A stretch of 5,738 nucleotides of DNA from Bifidobacteriaceae bacterium (GTDB lineage: Bacteria > Actinomycetota > Actinomycetes > Actinomycetales > WQXJ01), in contig JAIRTF010000047.1 of the NCBI GenBank assembly GCA_031255075.1, forward strand, positions 1-5,738, written 5' to 3'. The translations under genes and the position numbers were made by a program. Position 1 is the first letter of the stretch. Every line of letters starts with the position of its first letter. The notes beneath the pieces are model-generated. The model saw only the letters and a program-made list of their open reading frames with translations. It was not told the origin of the DNA and did not search any database. Positions 1 to 5,658 of this stretch are shown in pieces.

Positions 1-561
1 GTCATCACCGACACGCCGATCGGCGCTTTCATGGTGCTCAAGACCGCCATCCCAGCAGTGGCCCATCCAGGTGATGTGGTGTCTTACCAGATTGACCTGG
101 TTTCAACTGGTGCGGCACCGGTGGAGGTTGATCTGGTGGACTATCTGGCGTGGGTCTTGGATGATTCCGAAATTGTTGAAGAACCGCAGATCAATGAGGC
201 GACCATTGATGTGGCTCATGCACGCAGATCGCCAATCATCGGAGTGATGGGGGAACTGGATTCCGGTTCGGAGGCCACCTTGGAGTACAAAGTGCGGGTC
301 CCCGAGGACGCCGATGGCGATGACTTGATGGTCAATGTGGTGATCGAGCCGCTATCTGCCATGGCTCTGCCGGAAGAACGCCCCGAATGTGGCGCCTTTG
401 CCGAAGGCAGTTGCACCACCACTCCGGTGATCTGGCCGGAAACCGCCCTACCCGTGACGGGAAGTGGTTCGGTCTGGCCGGTCACAACGGCAGCGCTGGT
501 GGCGCTACTAGGCGGGTGCGGCTTCCTAGTGGCCAGACGAGTCAAGCTGCGCCACCGCTAA
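1..561 (+). CDS. LPXTG cell-wall-anchored surface protein with DUF11-like domain, C-terminal part (5' end outside window)
   Basis: The frame is open from base 1, so this is the last 186 residues of a longer protein; the ATG at 31 is internal. Residues about 11-118 (VLKTAIPAVAHPGDVVSYQIDL ... GELDSGSEATLEYKVRV ... VNVVIEP) follow the DUF11 pattern: a xKTA.P..a.PGD.v.Y.i start, a G.L..G..atl.Y.v.V strand pair, then a final N-V strand. This is a beta-sandwich repeat typical of secreted actinobacterial adhesins and pilus-like proteins. Two cysteines follow (ECGAFAEGSC), then an LPVTG sortase motif (bases 448-462), a hydrophobic segment (VWPVTTAALVALLGGCGFLVA) and a basic tail (RRVKLRHR). That order is the standard class A/E sortase signal: a sortase cleaves between T and G and links the protein to the wall. 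The gene ends at TAA 559-561, 17 nt before a strong hairpin. The ligand and number of upstream repeats cannot be seen. Confidence 0.88.
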   Translation, partial: VITDTPIGAFMVLKTAIPAVAHPGDVVSYQIDLVSTGAAPVEVDLVDYLAWVLDDSEIVEEPQINEATIDVAHARRSPIIGVMGELDSGSEATLEYKVRVPEDADGDDLMVNVVIEPLSAMALPEERPECGAFAEGSCTTTPVIWPETALPVTGSGSVWPVTTAALVALLGGCGFLVARRVKLRHR

Positions 562-578
562 ACCAAGGTAAGGAAGCG

Positions 579-614
579 GGGCTGGTCCGCCGAAGAATTG
601 CGGCGGACCAGCCC
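579..614. terminator. Bidirectional hairpin terminator between convergent genes
   Basis: A perfect 14-bp inverted repeat pairs 579-592 (GGGCTGGTCCGCCG) with 601-614 (CGGCGGACCAGCCC) around an 8-nt loop (AAGAATTG). It lies 17 nt after the stop of the surface protein gene and 17 nt after the stop of the permease gene, so it serves both strands symmetrically. There is no clear T-tract on either side, which is common for actinobacterial terminators. Position and stem strength are seen directly; the terminator function is inferred. Confidence 0.85.
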
Positions 615-631
615 TCTGCTGGGCTATTGGC

Positions 632-2029
632 TTAGACCAGGGTTCCCCAGGCTGCCGGTGAGCGCAGTCCGCGGATCAAAGACGGCAAAGAGGCGGCGGT
701 GACCAAGACCATCCCCAGTACGGTGACACCCAAAGGTGCCCACCAAACGGGTCCGTCAAAGCCGAGGGTCTGCGGCCAGCCAGGCGAACCGGGCACATTG
801 GCCAATCCGAGTGCGGTACAGGTGCCCACCAAGGCGACTCCAGCCAAGGCCACGGCCGTGGCGGTGACCGCCAAGATGAAGGCTTCGAAGAACCCGGCGG
901 CCAACACTTGGCGGGTGGTAGCTCCTGAAAGGCAGAGCACCCGGGCCTCATCAGTTCGGCTGCGCGAAGCCGCCAGCACGGTAAGGATCGCGCCTGTCAG
1001 ACCCAACACCAGCGGCACAGCCGCCAGAATCACACCTGAAACATCGCGGGCCTCAACCCAACCGCGGCCGGCCGGGTCCAAAGAACTGCGGGCAAAGTAG
1101 ATGGACAGAGCGCTACCAACCAGCAGAGCCCCGACCAGCACAACGTTGAATGCTTCCAGGGTCCGTCCGGCCTGATAGGCGGCCCCACGCCGCCCCAAGA
1201 ACAGAGTTGGCAAGTGCCGTTCCGGGATGAACACCGTCCAGGCCCGGATCAAGAACGGACAGTACAGCGGCGCCGCCAGAGCAAAGAAGGCGGCCAGCAG
1301 CACAGCCATAGCGCCGGCGGAGATGGCCACCACGTTGGCGGCTTCTATTGGTCTGTAGGCGTAGCGTTCCAGCGAGGGCAGGGTGATGGCCAGCACGGCC
1401 GTCAAGATGGCCCCACCAGCAGCTATGAAACCGACAATGAAAGAACGGCGCCCATACTGATGCGGCATGTAAGGGCGTGGTTTGAGGGCTTCGATTGGTT
1501 CCACATCGCGGGCTACTTGGGAGCCGCGGGTTGAAGCGATCAAAGCCAAGCCCATGGTGATGATGGCAGCGCCAGTGATGGCGTGAATGTCGGTGTGGCC
1601 AACCAAGTCATGCCGACCAGAGGTGGCCCAAGCGATCAACTCAACCGCGAACGGGCTGATGGCCCAGCCCAACAGCGCACCCAGTACTGTGAAAATCGCG
1701 GCAATGCCCATCAACTGTTGGATGAAACCAGTTGAAGCGACCGACGGGTTGAGCCCGGCGATTGAGAAGTAGGCCGTCCGGCGGCGGGTCCGCAATGCTG
1801 TCTGGCGGATGGCCACCGCTGCGGTGGCCAGACCTGACAGCAATACCAACGCCAGCAGAGTGCCGTCGTATTGGTCCATCAAGCCGACCTCTTCTTCGGC
1901 AGCGGTCTCGGTTGCGGAACGCATCGAAAAGACCACCGTCAACATGGCAGAGGTGAGCGCCAGCAACGGCCCGGCGGCAACCCATAGCCGCAGGTTATGG
2001 GTCATCTCGCGGAAGGCAATCAGGTTCAT
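632..2029 (-). CDS. FtsX-like ABC transporter permease
   Basis: This 465-residue membrane protein is the permease partner of the ATPase encoded just upstream. I count about ten hydrophobic segments, near residues 16-36, 57-76, 104-130, 148-166, 197-216, 232-252, 294-312, 331-353, 376-402 and 430-450. They form two similar halves. Each half has an FtsX-type core in which a cytoplasmic loop (RTRRRTAYFSIAGLNPSVAS; SRTDEARVLCLSGATTRQVLAA) precedes a helix. These loops match the 'xxRRxEIAxLRALGAxxxQV' coupling-helix region of FtsX/MacB/LolC permeases. The join between halves carries VARDVEPIEALKPRP, close to the family's 'A.r..Pi.aLr'. The large extracytoplasmic domain of MacB or LolC is absent, which resembles the compact peptide-sensing or efflux permeases of Gram-positives. 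The ATG overlaps the ATPase stop (ATGA), so the two are translationally coupled. The substrate is unknown. Confidence 0.85.
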   Translation of the reverse strand: MNLIAFREMTHNLRLWVAAGPLLALTSAMLTVVFSMRSATETAAEEEVGLMDQYDGTLLALVLLSGLATAAVAIRQTALRTRRRTAYFSIAGLNPSVASTGFIQQLMGIAAIFTVLGALLGWAISPFAVELIAWATSGRHDLVGHTDIHAITGAAIITMGLALIASTRGSQVARDVEPIEALKPRPYMPHQYGRRSFIVGFIAAGGAILTAVLAITLPSLERYAYRPIEAANVVAISAGAMAVLLAAFFALAAPLYCPFLIRAWTVFIPERHLPTLFLGRRGAAYQAGRTLEAFNVVLVGALLVGSALSIYFARSSLDPAGRGWVEARDVSGVILAAVPLVLGLTGAILTVLAASRSRTDEARVLCLSGATTRQVLAAGFFEAFILAVTATAVALAGVALVGTCTALGLANVPGSPGWPQTLGFDGPVWWAPLGVTVLGMVLVTAASLPSLIRGLRSPAAWGTLV

Positions 2030-3141
2030 TTAGAGCCCTTCCGGCGCTTGATTCTCAGCTTCTCGGTCTTGTTCTGGCCGCCCTTGGCGTCCGTTGTTGT
2101 GGTCTTGGCGCCGCCGCCATTCGGTGTGTCCCGTGCCGCGTCGGGCGCAGTCGCATCGGCGTCAGCCGGGGAATCATCCGGGTCCCCATCGGCGGCCGGC
2201 TGCGGCTTGGCGGGGGCATCGTTCCCTTCGGCGCCGGCGGCGGTCGGCTCCGAAGGCGGGTTCTGGGGCGCGGCATCGGCGGGGCTTTCGGCGGCGACCG
2301 GCACGGTGGCAGGAGGCGCTGGAGGGGGTGGGGGAGCGGCATCGGCCACCGGTGCGGCGGAGGCTTCAGCGTGCGCCAAGCGGCCGGCGGCGGACGTGTC
2401 CAGGGCTTTGAGGATCTGTTCGGGTGTGGGGTGCTCCAAGGCGGCACCCAACGATCCGTCCATGATGGTGATGACCCGGTCGGCCTCGGCTGCCAGGTAC
2501 AGGTCGTGAGTCGCCAGCACTACGGCGCAGCCGCTCTCGGCCAACTTCTTGAGGGCTCCCAACACCAGCTCGGAATCCTCAACACCAAGGCGGCCAGTGG
2601 GCTCATCGGCAAAGGCAATCTTTGGGCTTTGGGTCAGCAGACGGGCTAAGGACACCCGCGCGGCCTGCGGCGGGGTCAACTGAGCCGGCAGTTTCGACGC
2701 CACATCCCGGGCCCCTAAACCCTCCAAGGTGCGCAATGCCAACTCCCGGTTGGACCAAGAAGCGCGAGCCGCCAACATGCCAGGCAACTCCACGTTTTGA
2801 AGGGCTGTGAGCGATGGCACCAAAGGCGGGTTGACCATCAGCAAGCCAACCGATTCCCGCAACATGGAGGCCAGAGTGGTGCGGGAGGCGCGGGCCAGAT
2901 TGGTTTCCAACAACACGACGTGACCTTCGGTCACCGGTTCCAGGCCGGCCAGGCACCGCAGCAGCGTCGATTTGCCAGAGCCGGATGGCCCCACCAGCGC
3001 CACCATCTCTCCGGCGCGAACCGTCAGAGAAACGCCACTGAATACACGCAGCGGGTGTTTGGCACCGCGCATCCAGAACACCTTGGAGATGCGGTGGGCG
3101 CTGAGCAGCGTTGGGCCATGGGGGTGCGTCGCGGATTCCAC
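2026..3141 (-). CDS. ABC transporter ATP-binding protein with degenerate signature motif and long disordered C-terminal tail
   Basis: The 371-residue protein has an N-terminal nucleotide-binding domain (about 12-245) of the LolD/MacB/FtsE type and forms an operon with the FtsX-like permease. Walker A is intact (GPSGSGKST, 51-59), as are Walker B (IAFADE, D179 and E180) and the H-loop (THD, H212). Three other conserved elements are altered. The Q-loop glutamine position reads V103 (VGLLMV where the family has VGFVFQ). The signature reads LTPPQ (155-159) instead of LSGGQ. The D-loop Asp is replaced (PTGRLG, G186, for PTGNLD). Residues about 258-371 are an Ala/Pro/Asp-rich, probably disordered tail with five consecutive prolines (270-274) and a basic end (KLRIKRRKGSK). 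The start is GTG (3139-3141) with no clear Shine-Dalgarno site; the next sequence, LLSAHRISKVF, begins the domain. ATP may bind, but efficient hydrolysis by a homodimer is doubtful. Confidence 0.87.
   Translation of the reverse strand: MESATHPHGPTLLSAHRISKVFWMRGAKHPLRVFSGVSLTVRAGEMVALVGPSGSGKSTLLRCLAGLEPVTEGHVVLLETNLARASRTTLASMLRESVGLLMVNPPLVPSLTALQNVELPGMLAARASWSNRELALRTLEGLGARDVASKLPAQLTPPQAARVSLARLLTQSPKIAFADEPTGRLGVEDSELVLGALKKLAESGCAVVLATHDLYLAAEADRVITIMDGSLGAALEHPTPEQILKALDTSAAGRLAHAEASAAPVADAAPPPPPAPPATVPVAAESPADAAPQNPPSEPTAAGAEGNDAPAKPQPAADGDPDDSPADADATAPDAARDTPNGGGAKTTTTDAKGGQNKTEKLRIKRRKGSK
2029..2370 (-). other. Low-complexity Ala/Pro/Asp-rich tail of the ABC ATPase
   Basis: This stretch encodes residues 258-371 of the ATPase. 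It runs as an Ala/Pro block with APPPPPAPP near 269-277, then an Ala/Pro/Glu block, an Asp-rich block (about 318-336, DGDPDDSPADADAT), a Gly/Thr/Lys linker and a basic terminus. No globular pattern is visible. Its GC-rich repetitive codons create long spurious open frames on the plus strand across 1997-2509, which I do not regard as genes. Confidence 0.7.
2036..2042 (-). promoter_or_regulatory. Shine-Dalgarno site for the permease inside the ATPase 3' end
   Basis: On the minus strand GGAAGGG lies 6 nt (CTCTAA) before the permease ATG, within the last codons of the ATPase gene. Together with the ATGA stop/start overlap, it supports coupled translation of the two subunits and fixes the permease start. 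Confidence 0.6.
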
Positions 3142-3150
3142 GGCAACAAG

Positions 3151-3158
3151 GTTATATG
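3151..3158. promoter_or_regulatory. Possible shared -10 region of the divergent ABC operon and dgt
   Basis: Only 35 bp separate the GTG of the ABC ATPase from the ATG of dgt. The single AT-rich patch is GTTATATG. Read on plus, TTATAT lies 19 nt before the dgt ATG. Read on minus, TATAAC lies 9 nt before the ATPase GTG, so that transcript would have almost no leader. I see no convincing -35 for either direction, so this is a weak inference from position and composition. Confidence 0.3.
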
Positions 3159-3176
3159 GCCTGATAGCGTGGCCGC

Positions 3177-4448
3177 ATGGAAGTCTATGGTCCGGGCGAT
3201 TCGGCCAGGTGGGTCAAAGAGCATCCAAAGACTTCCAGCCGGACCGAATTCGAACGCGACCGGGCAAGGGTGCTCCATTCGGCGGCACTTCGGCGCCTGG
3301 GGGCAAAGACGCAGGTCAGAACGCCATGGCGGCGGATGGATCATGCTGTGGGCGATGATTTCATTCGCACCCGGCTGACGCATTCTTTGGAAGTGGCCCA
3401 GGTTGGCCGCGAGTTGGGAAAGCGGCTCGGTTGTGATCCAGATGTAGTGGATACGGCCTGTTTGGCTCACGATTTGGGACACCCGCCGTTTGGCCACAAC
3501 GGCGAAAGAGCTCTGGCGGAGGCCGCTGCGGGGATCGGCGGATTTGAGGGCAACGCCCAGACCTTGCGGTTGCTGACTCGCCTGGAAGCGAAGGTCTACG
3601 GCGACGGCCGGTCGGTTGGTCTAAATCTGACCCGGGCCTGTTTGGACGCCACCATCAAGTATCCGTGGCGCCGCGGCGAAGGACCACCCGGCAGCCCGCC
3701 GGCCAAGTTTGGTGTCTACGGCCCAGAGGAGGAGGTCTTCGCTTGGGTCCGGGAGGGTGCCCGCCCAGGTGTGCGCAGCTTGGAAGCCCAAGTTATGGAC
3801 CTGGCGGACGATGTCGCCTACTCGGTTCACGATGTAGAGGACGGCATTGTTGGTGGTTCGGTGCCGCCGGGGGCCTTAGGCGCCGCGCCGGAGTTGACCG
3901 CCGTGGCCGAGCTGGCCCGGCAACGCTATGGCGGTCTGCCGCTGGCAGATCTGATGGCAGCCGGTGAACGCTTGGTCGCGTTGGACTATTGGCCGCGGCG
4001 TTGGGATGGTTCAAGGCAGGCTTTGGCGGCACTCAAGAACATGACTTCTGAGTTGATTGGCCGTTTTGTCTTGGCCGCCCAGAACGCCACGCGCGAGTCC
4101 TTCGGGCCTGGCCGCCTGTCTCGCTATGCCGCTGACCTGGTAGTGCCGGAAGCGACCCTGGCGGAGATCGCGGTGCTCAAAGCTCTGGCGGCCGTGTTTG
4201 TGATGGAACCCCGGCTGAGCGACCCAATTTACGTAGGCCAGCGCACCATCCTCAAGGAGTTGTACGGCTATCTGCTGGAATCTGCCCCGGATTCACTGGA
4301 GCCAGAGTTCCGCCATGACTACGCCGAGGCCCCGGATGCTCAAGCCAAAGCCCGCATAGTGGTAGACCAAATCGCGTCCCTGACAGACTCTTCAGCCGTC
4401 CTCGAATACAACCGCTTCGCCGGCCGCAGCAGTCCGACGCTCTCTTAG
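3177..4448 (+). CDS. dgt: Deoxyguanosinetriphosphate triphosphohydrolase (dGTPase), HD superfamily
   Basis: The 423-residue enzyme should hydrolyse dGTP (and perhaps other dNTPs) to the deoxynucleoside and tripolyphosphate in the cytoplasm, trimming the dNTP pool. The N-terminal block SRTEFERDRARVLHSAALRRLGAKTQV (21-47) is the hallmark of the Dgt/SAMHD1 group. The HD metal site is complete: H69 in RTRLTHSLEV, H98-D99 in LAHDLGHPPFGHNGE, and the distal Asp in LADDVAYSVHDVED (D211/D212). The KYPWRRGEGPPGS...KFGVY segment (161-181) is also family-typical. Length fits actinobacterial homologues of about 420-430 residues, and I see no truncation or frameshift. The ATG at 3177 has no strong Shine-Dalgarno site, but the next residues (MEVYGPGDSARWVKEHP) align with usual family starts. 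In mycobacteria dgt lies next to dnaG; here the downstream neighbour is a convergent Fic-like gene. The TAG overlaps that gene's TAA. Confidence 0.95.
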   Translation: MEVYGPGDSARWVKEHPKTSSRTEFERDRARVLHSAALRRLGAKTQVRTPWRRMDHAVGDDFIRTRLTHSLEVAQVGRELGKRLGCDPDVVDTACLAHDLGHPPFGHNGERALAEAAAGIGGFEGNAQTLRLLTRLEAKVYGDGRSVGLNLTRACLDATIKYPWRRGEGPPGSPPAKFGVYGPEEEVFAWVREGARPGVRSLEAQVMDLADDVAYSVHDVEDGIVGGSVPPGALGAAPELTAVAELARQRYGGLPLADLMAAGERLVALDYWPRRWDGSRQALAALKNMTSELIGRFVLAAQNATRESFGPGRLSRYAADLVVPEATLAEIAVLKALAAVFVMEPRLSDPIYVGQRTILKELYGYLLESAPDSLEPEFRHDYAEAPDAQAKARIVVDQIASLTDSSAVLEYNRFAGRSSPTLS

Positions 4449-5377
4449 CGCTCCGGGCCGGTTGAGGGGTCCGATTGAGGTTGGCTGCGGCGGGTGGTTC
4501 TGGCGGCGAAGGCCGCCAGTAGGTTGAGCACTGCTGGGGCCTCCCAGATTTGGTTGCGGCGTGCGGCTGTCATGGGTTTGACAATTCCGGCGCTCTCCAA
4601 CGTCCTGGCGGCTGCGAGCGCTGTGGCATACGAGACGCCCAAACGGTCAACTACGTATTGGGCATTGATGACCGGTTGGGCGAACAACTCATCGGCCAGG
4701 CGGGCGGGGGTTGAGCCTGGACGCAACCCGGCCCGTGTGGCTTGTCTGGCGCGCAGATCGTTGATGTCCGTCAACAGGGAGCGTCCATGAGCCACGGCCA
4801 ACATTGCCGAGCCGGCCAGTTGGCGGACCAACGAATCGACATCGCCCGAACGGTTGTCCTCAAGGGCTTGGAAGTAGTCCCCGGTGTCCGCCAGCAGCCC
4901 AGCAGAGATTGGAACGGTGGTCAGCACCGCCAAGATGCCTTCTGGGCTGACTTCGTCAATAGACAGGGCCGCCTCCATGGCCGCGACGTTGCCGGCGATC
5001 AACTCAGCGTTCCGTTTGGAACCGGTTCCCAGTACGGACAGCGCTATCTGGCGAGGGCTGGATGTGAGGTTCTCGATCTGCGAGGAGGATGCAGATTCAG
5101 ACTGCAACAGCACTGCGGGCATCGGCACCGGAGATGTTGCAGTCTGGGCGTCGAAGCGGGCCATCTCAGCCGCCGCGGCCTCAGACAGGGTCGCGGTCTC
5201 TGGTGACAATACGGGCCTGGCCGTGGCAATGAATGGGGGCACTGCGGCCTGGTAGGGGCCTTCGGCGGCGGCCAGCGCCGCCCTTCCGAGCATGGATTCT
5301 GCCCAATGGCGATCCGCAAACCGCCACTCCAAGGCTTCCCAGGCCACCGGTGGCCAGTCTGCTTGGACGCTACCCAC
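4445..5377 (-). CDS. Fic-family protein lacking the catalytic Fic core (N-terminal inhibitory domain plus C-terminal winged helix)
   Basis: With a GTG start this is a 310-residue protein; the frame stays open up to an ATG at 5645-5647 (400 residues). I chose the GTG because GGAG lies 5 nt before it and homology to the Fic N-terminal domain begins directly after it (QADWPPVAWEALEW). Residues about 30-140 (AALAAAEGPYQAAVPPFIA ... RFDAQ ... LLQSESASSSQIENLTSSPRQIA ... GNVAAMEAAL) are the Fic N-terminal domain. It contains the class II inhibitory motif [S/T]xxxE[G/N] as S98-SQI-E102-N103. At residues 152/153, ILAVL runs straight into TTVPISAGLLADTGDYFQAL, which in full-length relatives comes after the catalytic HPFxDGNGRxxR helix. 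About 100 residues including that motif are missing in frame. The C-terminus (about 223-295, LADELFAQPVINAQYVVDRLGVS...) is a winged-helix DNA-binding-like domain. AMPylation activity is not expected. It may be a decaying gene or a repurposed regulator. Confidence 0.8.
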   Translation of the reverse strand: MGSVQADWPPVAWEALEWRFADRHWAESMLGRAALAAAEGPYQAAVPPFIATARPVLSPETATLSEAAAAEMARFDAQTATSPVPMPAVLLQSESASSSQIENLTSSPRQIALSVLGTGSKRNAELIAGNVAAMEAALSIDEVSPEGILAVLTTVPISAGLLADTGDYFQALEDNRSGDVDSLVRQLAGSAMLAVAHGRSLLTDINDLRARQATRAGLRPGSTPARLADELFAQPVINAQYVVDRLGVSYATALAAARTLESAGIVKPMTAARRNQIWEAPAVLNLLAAFAARTTRRSQPQSDPSTGPER

Positions 5378-5382
5378 GGGTA

Positions 5383-5386
5383 CTCC
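5383..5386 (-). promoter_or_regulatory. Shine-Dalgarno site deciding the GTG start of the Fic-like gene
   Basis: On the minus strand GGAG is followed by a 5-nt spacer (TACCC) and GTG at 5375-5377. The farther ATGs in the same frame (5477-5479 and 5645-5647) have no such site, and the translated extension does not resemble the family. Confidence 0.5.
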
Positions 5387-5501
5387 GATCGTTGAAACAG
5401 CGCTTCGGTCCCATTTTAGAAATCGCCCACTCCCAAAAATGACAAGCGTCGCCTGGATTGGAAAGATGACCAGCCACATCGGTCGAACGGGTTCGAGAGG
5501 C

Positions 5502-5527
5502 GGCGCCTCACCGCGACGCGAGGCGCC
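5502..5527. repeat. Perfect inverted repeat (stem-loop) upstream of the Fic-like gene
   Basis: GGCGCCTC (5502-5509) pairs with GAGGCGCC (5520-5527) across a 10-nt loop. No T-tract follows on either side. It could be a leader hairpin in the Fic-like transcript, an upstream terminator, or a protein-binding site. The repeat is visible; its role is not. Confidence 0.5.
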
Positions 5528-5623
5528 AAGTTGCTGAATCGAAAGCCCCGGGGTTGCCGGGCGGTCGCAAGAACACCTGCGCCTTCCTGTTGTCGCCGGG
5601 CGTAGAAATGCGCTCCGCTGGAA

Positions 5624-5631
5624 GTGTACAC
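5624..5631. promoter_or_regulatory. TGTACA palindrome, candidate antitoxin operator
   Basis: GTGTACAC is a perfect 8-bp palindrome with core TGTACA at 5625-5630, 28 nt before the antitoxin ATG. In the E. coli yefM-yoeB operon the YefM antitoxin and its complex bind palindromes with exactly this TGTACA core. A second, looser inverted pair (AGTGT 5623-5627, ACACT 5637-5641) surrounds it. The site overlaps the likely -35, as expected for autorepression. The binding itself is inferred. Confidence 0.5.
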
Positions 5632-5652
5632 GGTTGACACTAGGCATACTAT
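5625..5652 (+). promoter_or_regulatory. Candidate promoter of the antitoxin gene
   Basis: TACTAT (5647-5652) fits the TAnnnT -10 pattern. A 16-bp spacer separates it from TGTACA (5625-5630), which matches the -35 consensus TTGACA at four of six bases. Transcription would then begin about 7 nt after the -10, at the A of the ATG at 5659, giving a leaderless mRNA. No Shine-Dalgarno site precedes that ATG, in agreement. This is an inference from spacing only. Confidence 0.4.
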
Positions 5653-5658
5653 AGACAC

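Larger units (their letters stand above)
5378..5658. other. Intergenic region between the Fic-like gene and the antitoxin gene
   Basis: If the Fic-like gene starts at the GTG, about 280 bp here hold no gene that I can support. Open frames on both strands are composition artefacts, and the minus-strand extension of the Fic-like frame reads as low-similarity sequence with a hydrophobic patch (MWLVIFPIQATLVIF). The region contains a perfect hairpin (5502-5527), a CCCCGGGG palindrome (5546-5553) and the regulatory elements of the antitoxin at its right end. On the minus strand TATAGT (5653-5648) is a possible -10 for the Fic-like gene, without a matching -35. Confidence 0.5.

Noticed and set aside
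1997..2649. Long open frames on plus (1997-2509, 2094-2411, 2371-2649) opposite the ABC ATPase
   Set aside because: Their proteins are Ala/Gly/Ser- or Arg-rich shadows of the low-complexity tail; the minus-strand ATPase motifs are unambiguous.
4890..4960. A frameshift as the cause of the missing Fic core
   Set aside because: The junction reads through in one frame on both sides with matching homology, and no core fragment appears in another frame. An in-frame deletion fits better.
4742..5255. Plus-strand open frames opposite the Fic-like gene
   Set aside because: No recognisable domains; the minus strand carries clear Fic N-terminal and winged-helix sequence over the same bases.
5483..5500. 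TCGAACGGGTTCGAGAGG, resembling a tRNA T-arm or an attachment site
   Set aside because: The flanks do not form the 5-bp T stem or an acceptor stem, and no anticodon arm is present. There is no integrase nearby.
5546..5553. CCCCGGGG palindrome in the intergenic region
   Set aside because: Too short and too likely in GC-rich DNA to assign a role.
5634..5639. TTGACA, a perfect -35 hexamer ahead of the antitoxin
   Set aside because: A -10 at normal spacing would fall on 5656-5662 (around ACACATG), which does not resemble one. The better -10 (TACTAT) is only 7 bp away.
5378..5647. N-terminal 90-residue extension of the Fic-like frame
   Set aside because: It resembles no Fic N-terminus, has no Shine-Dalgarno site at its ATGs, and is followed by a GTG with GGAG exactly where family homology begins. 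It cannot be fully excluded.
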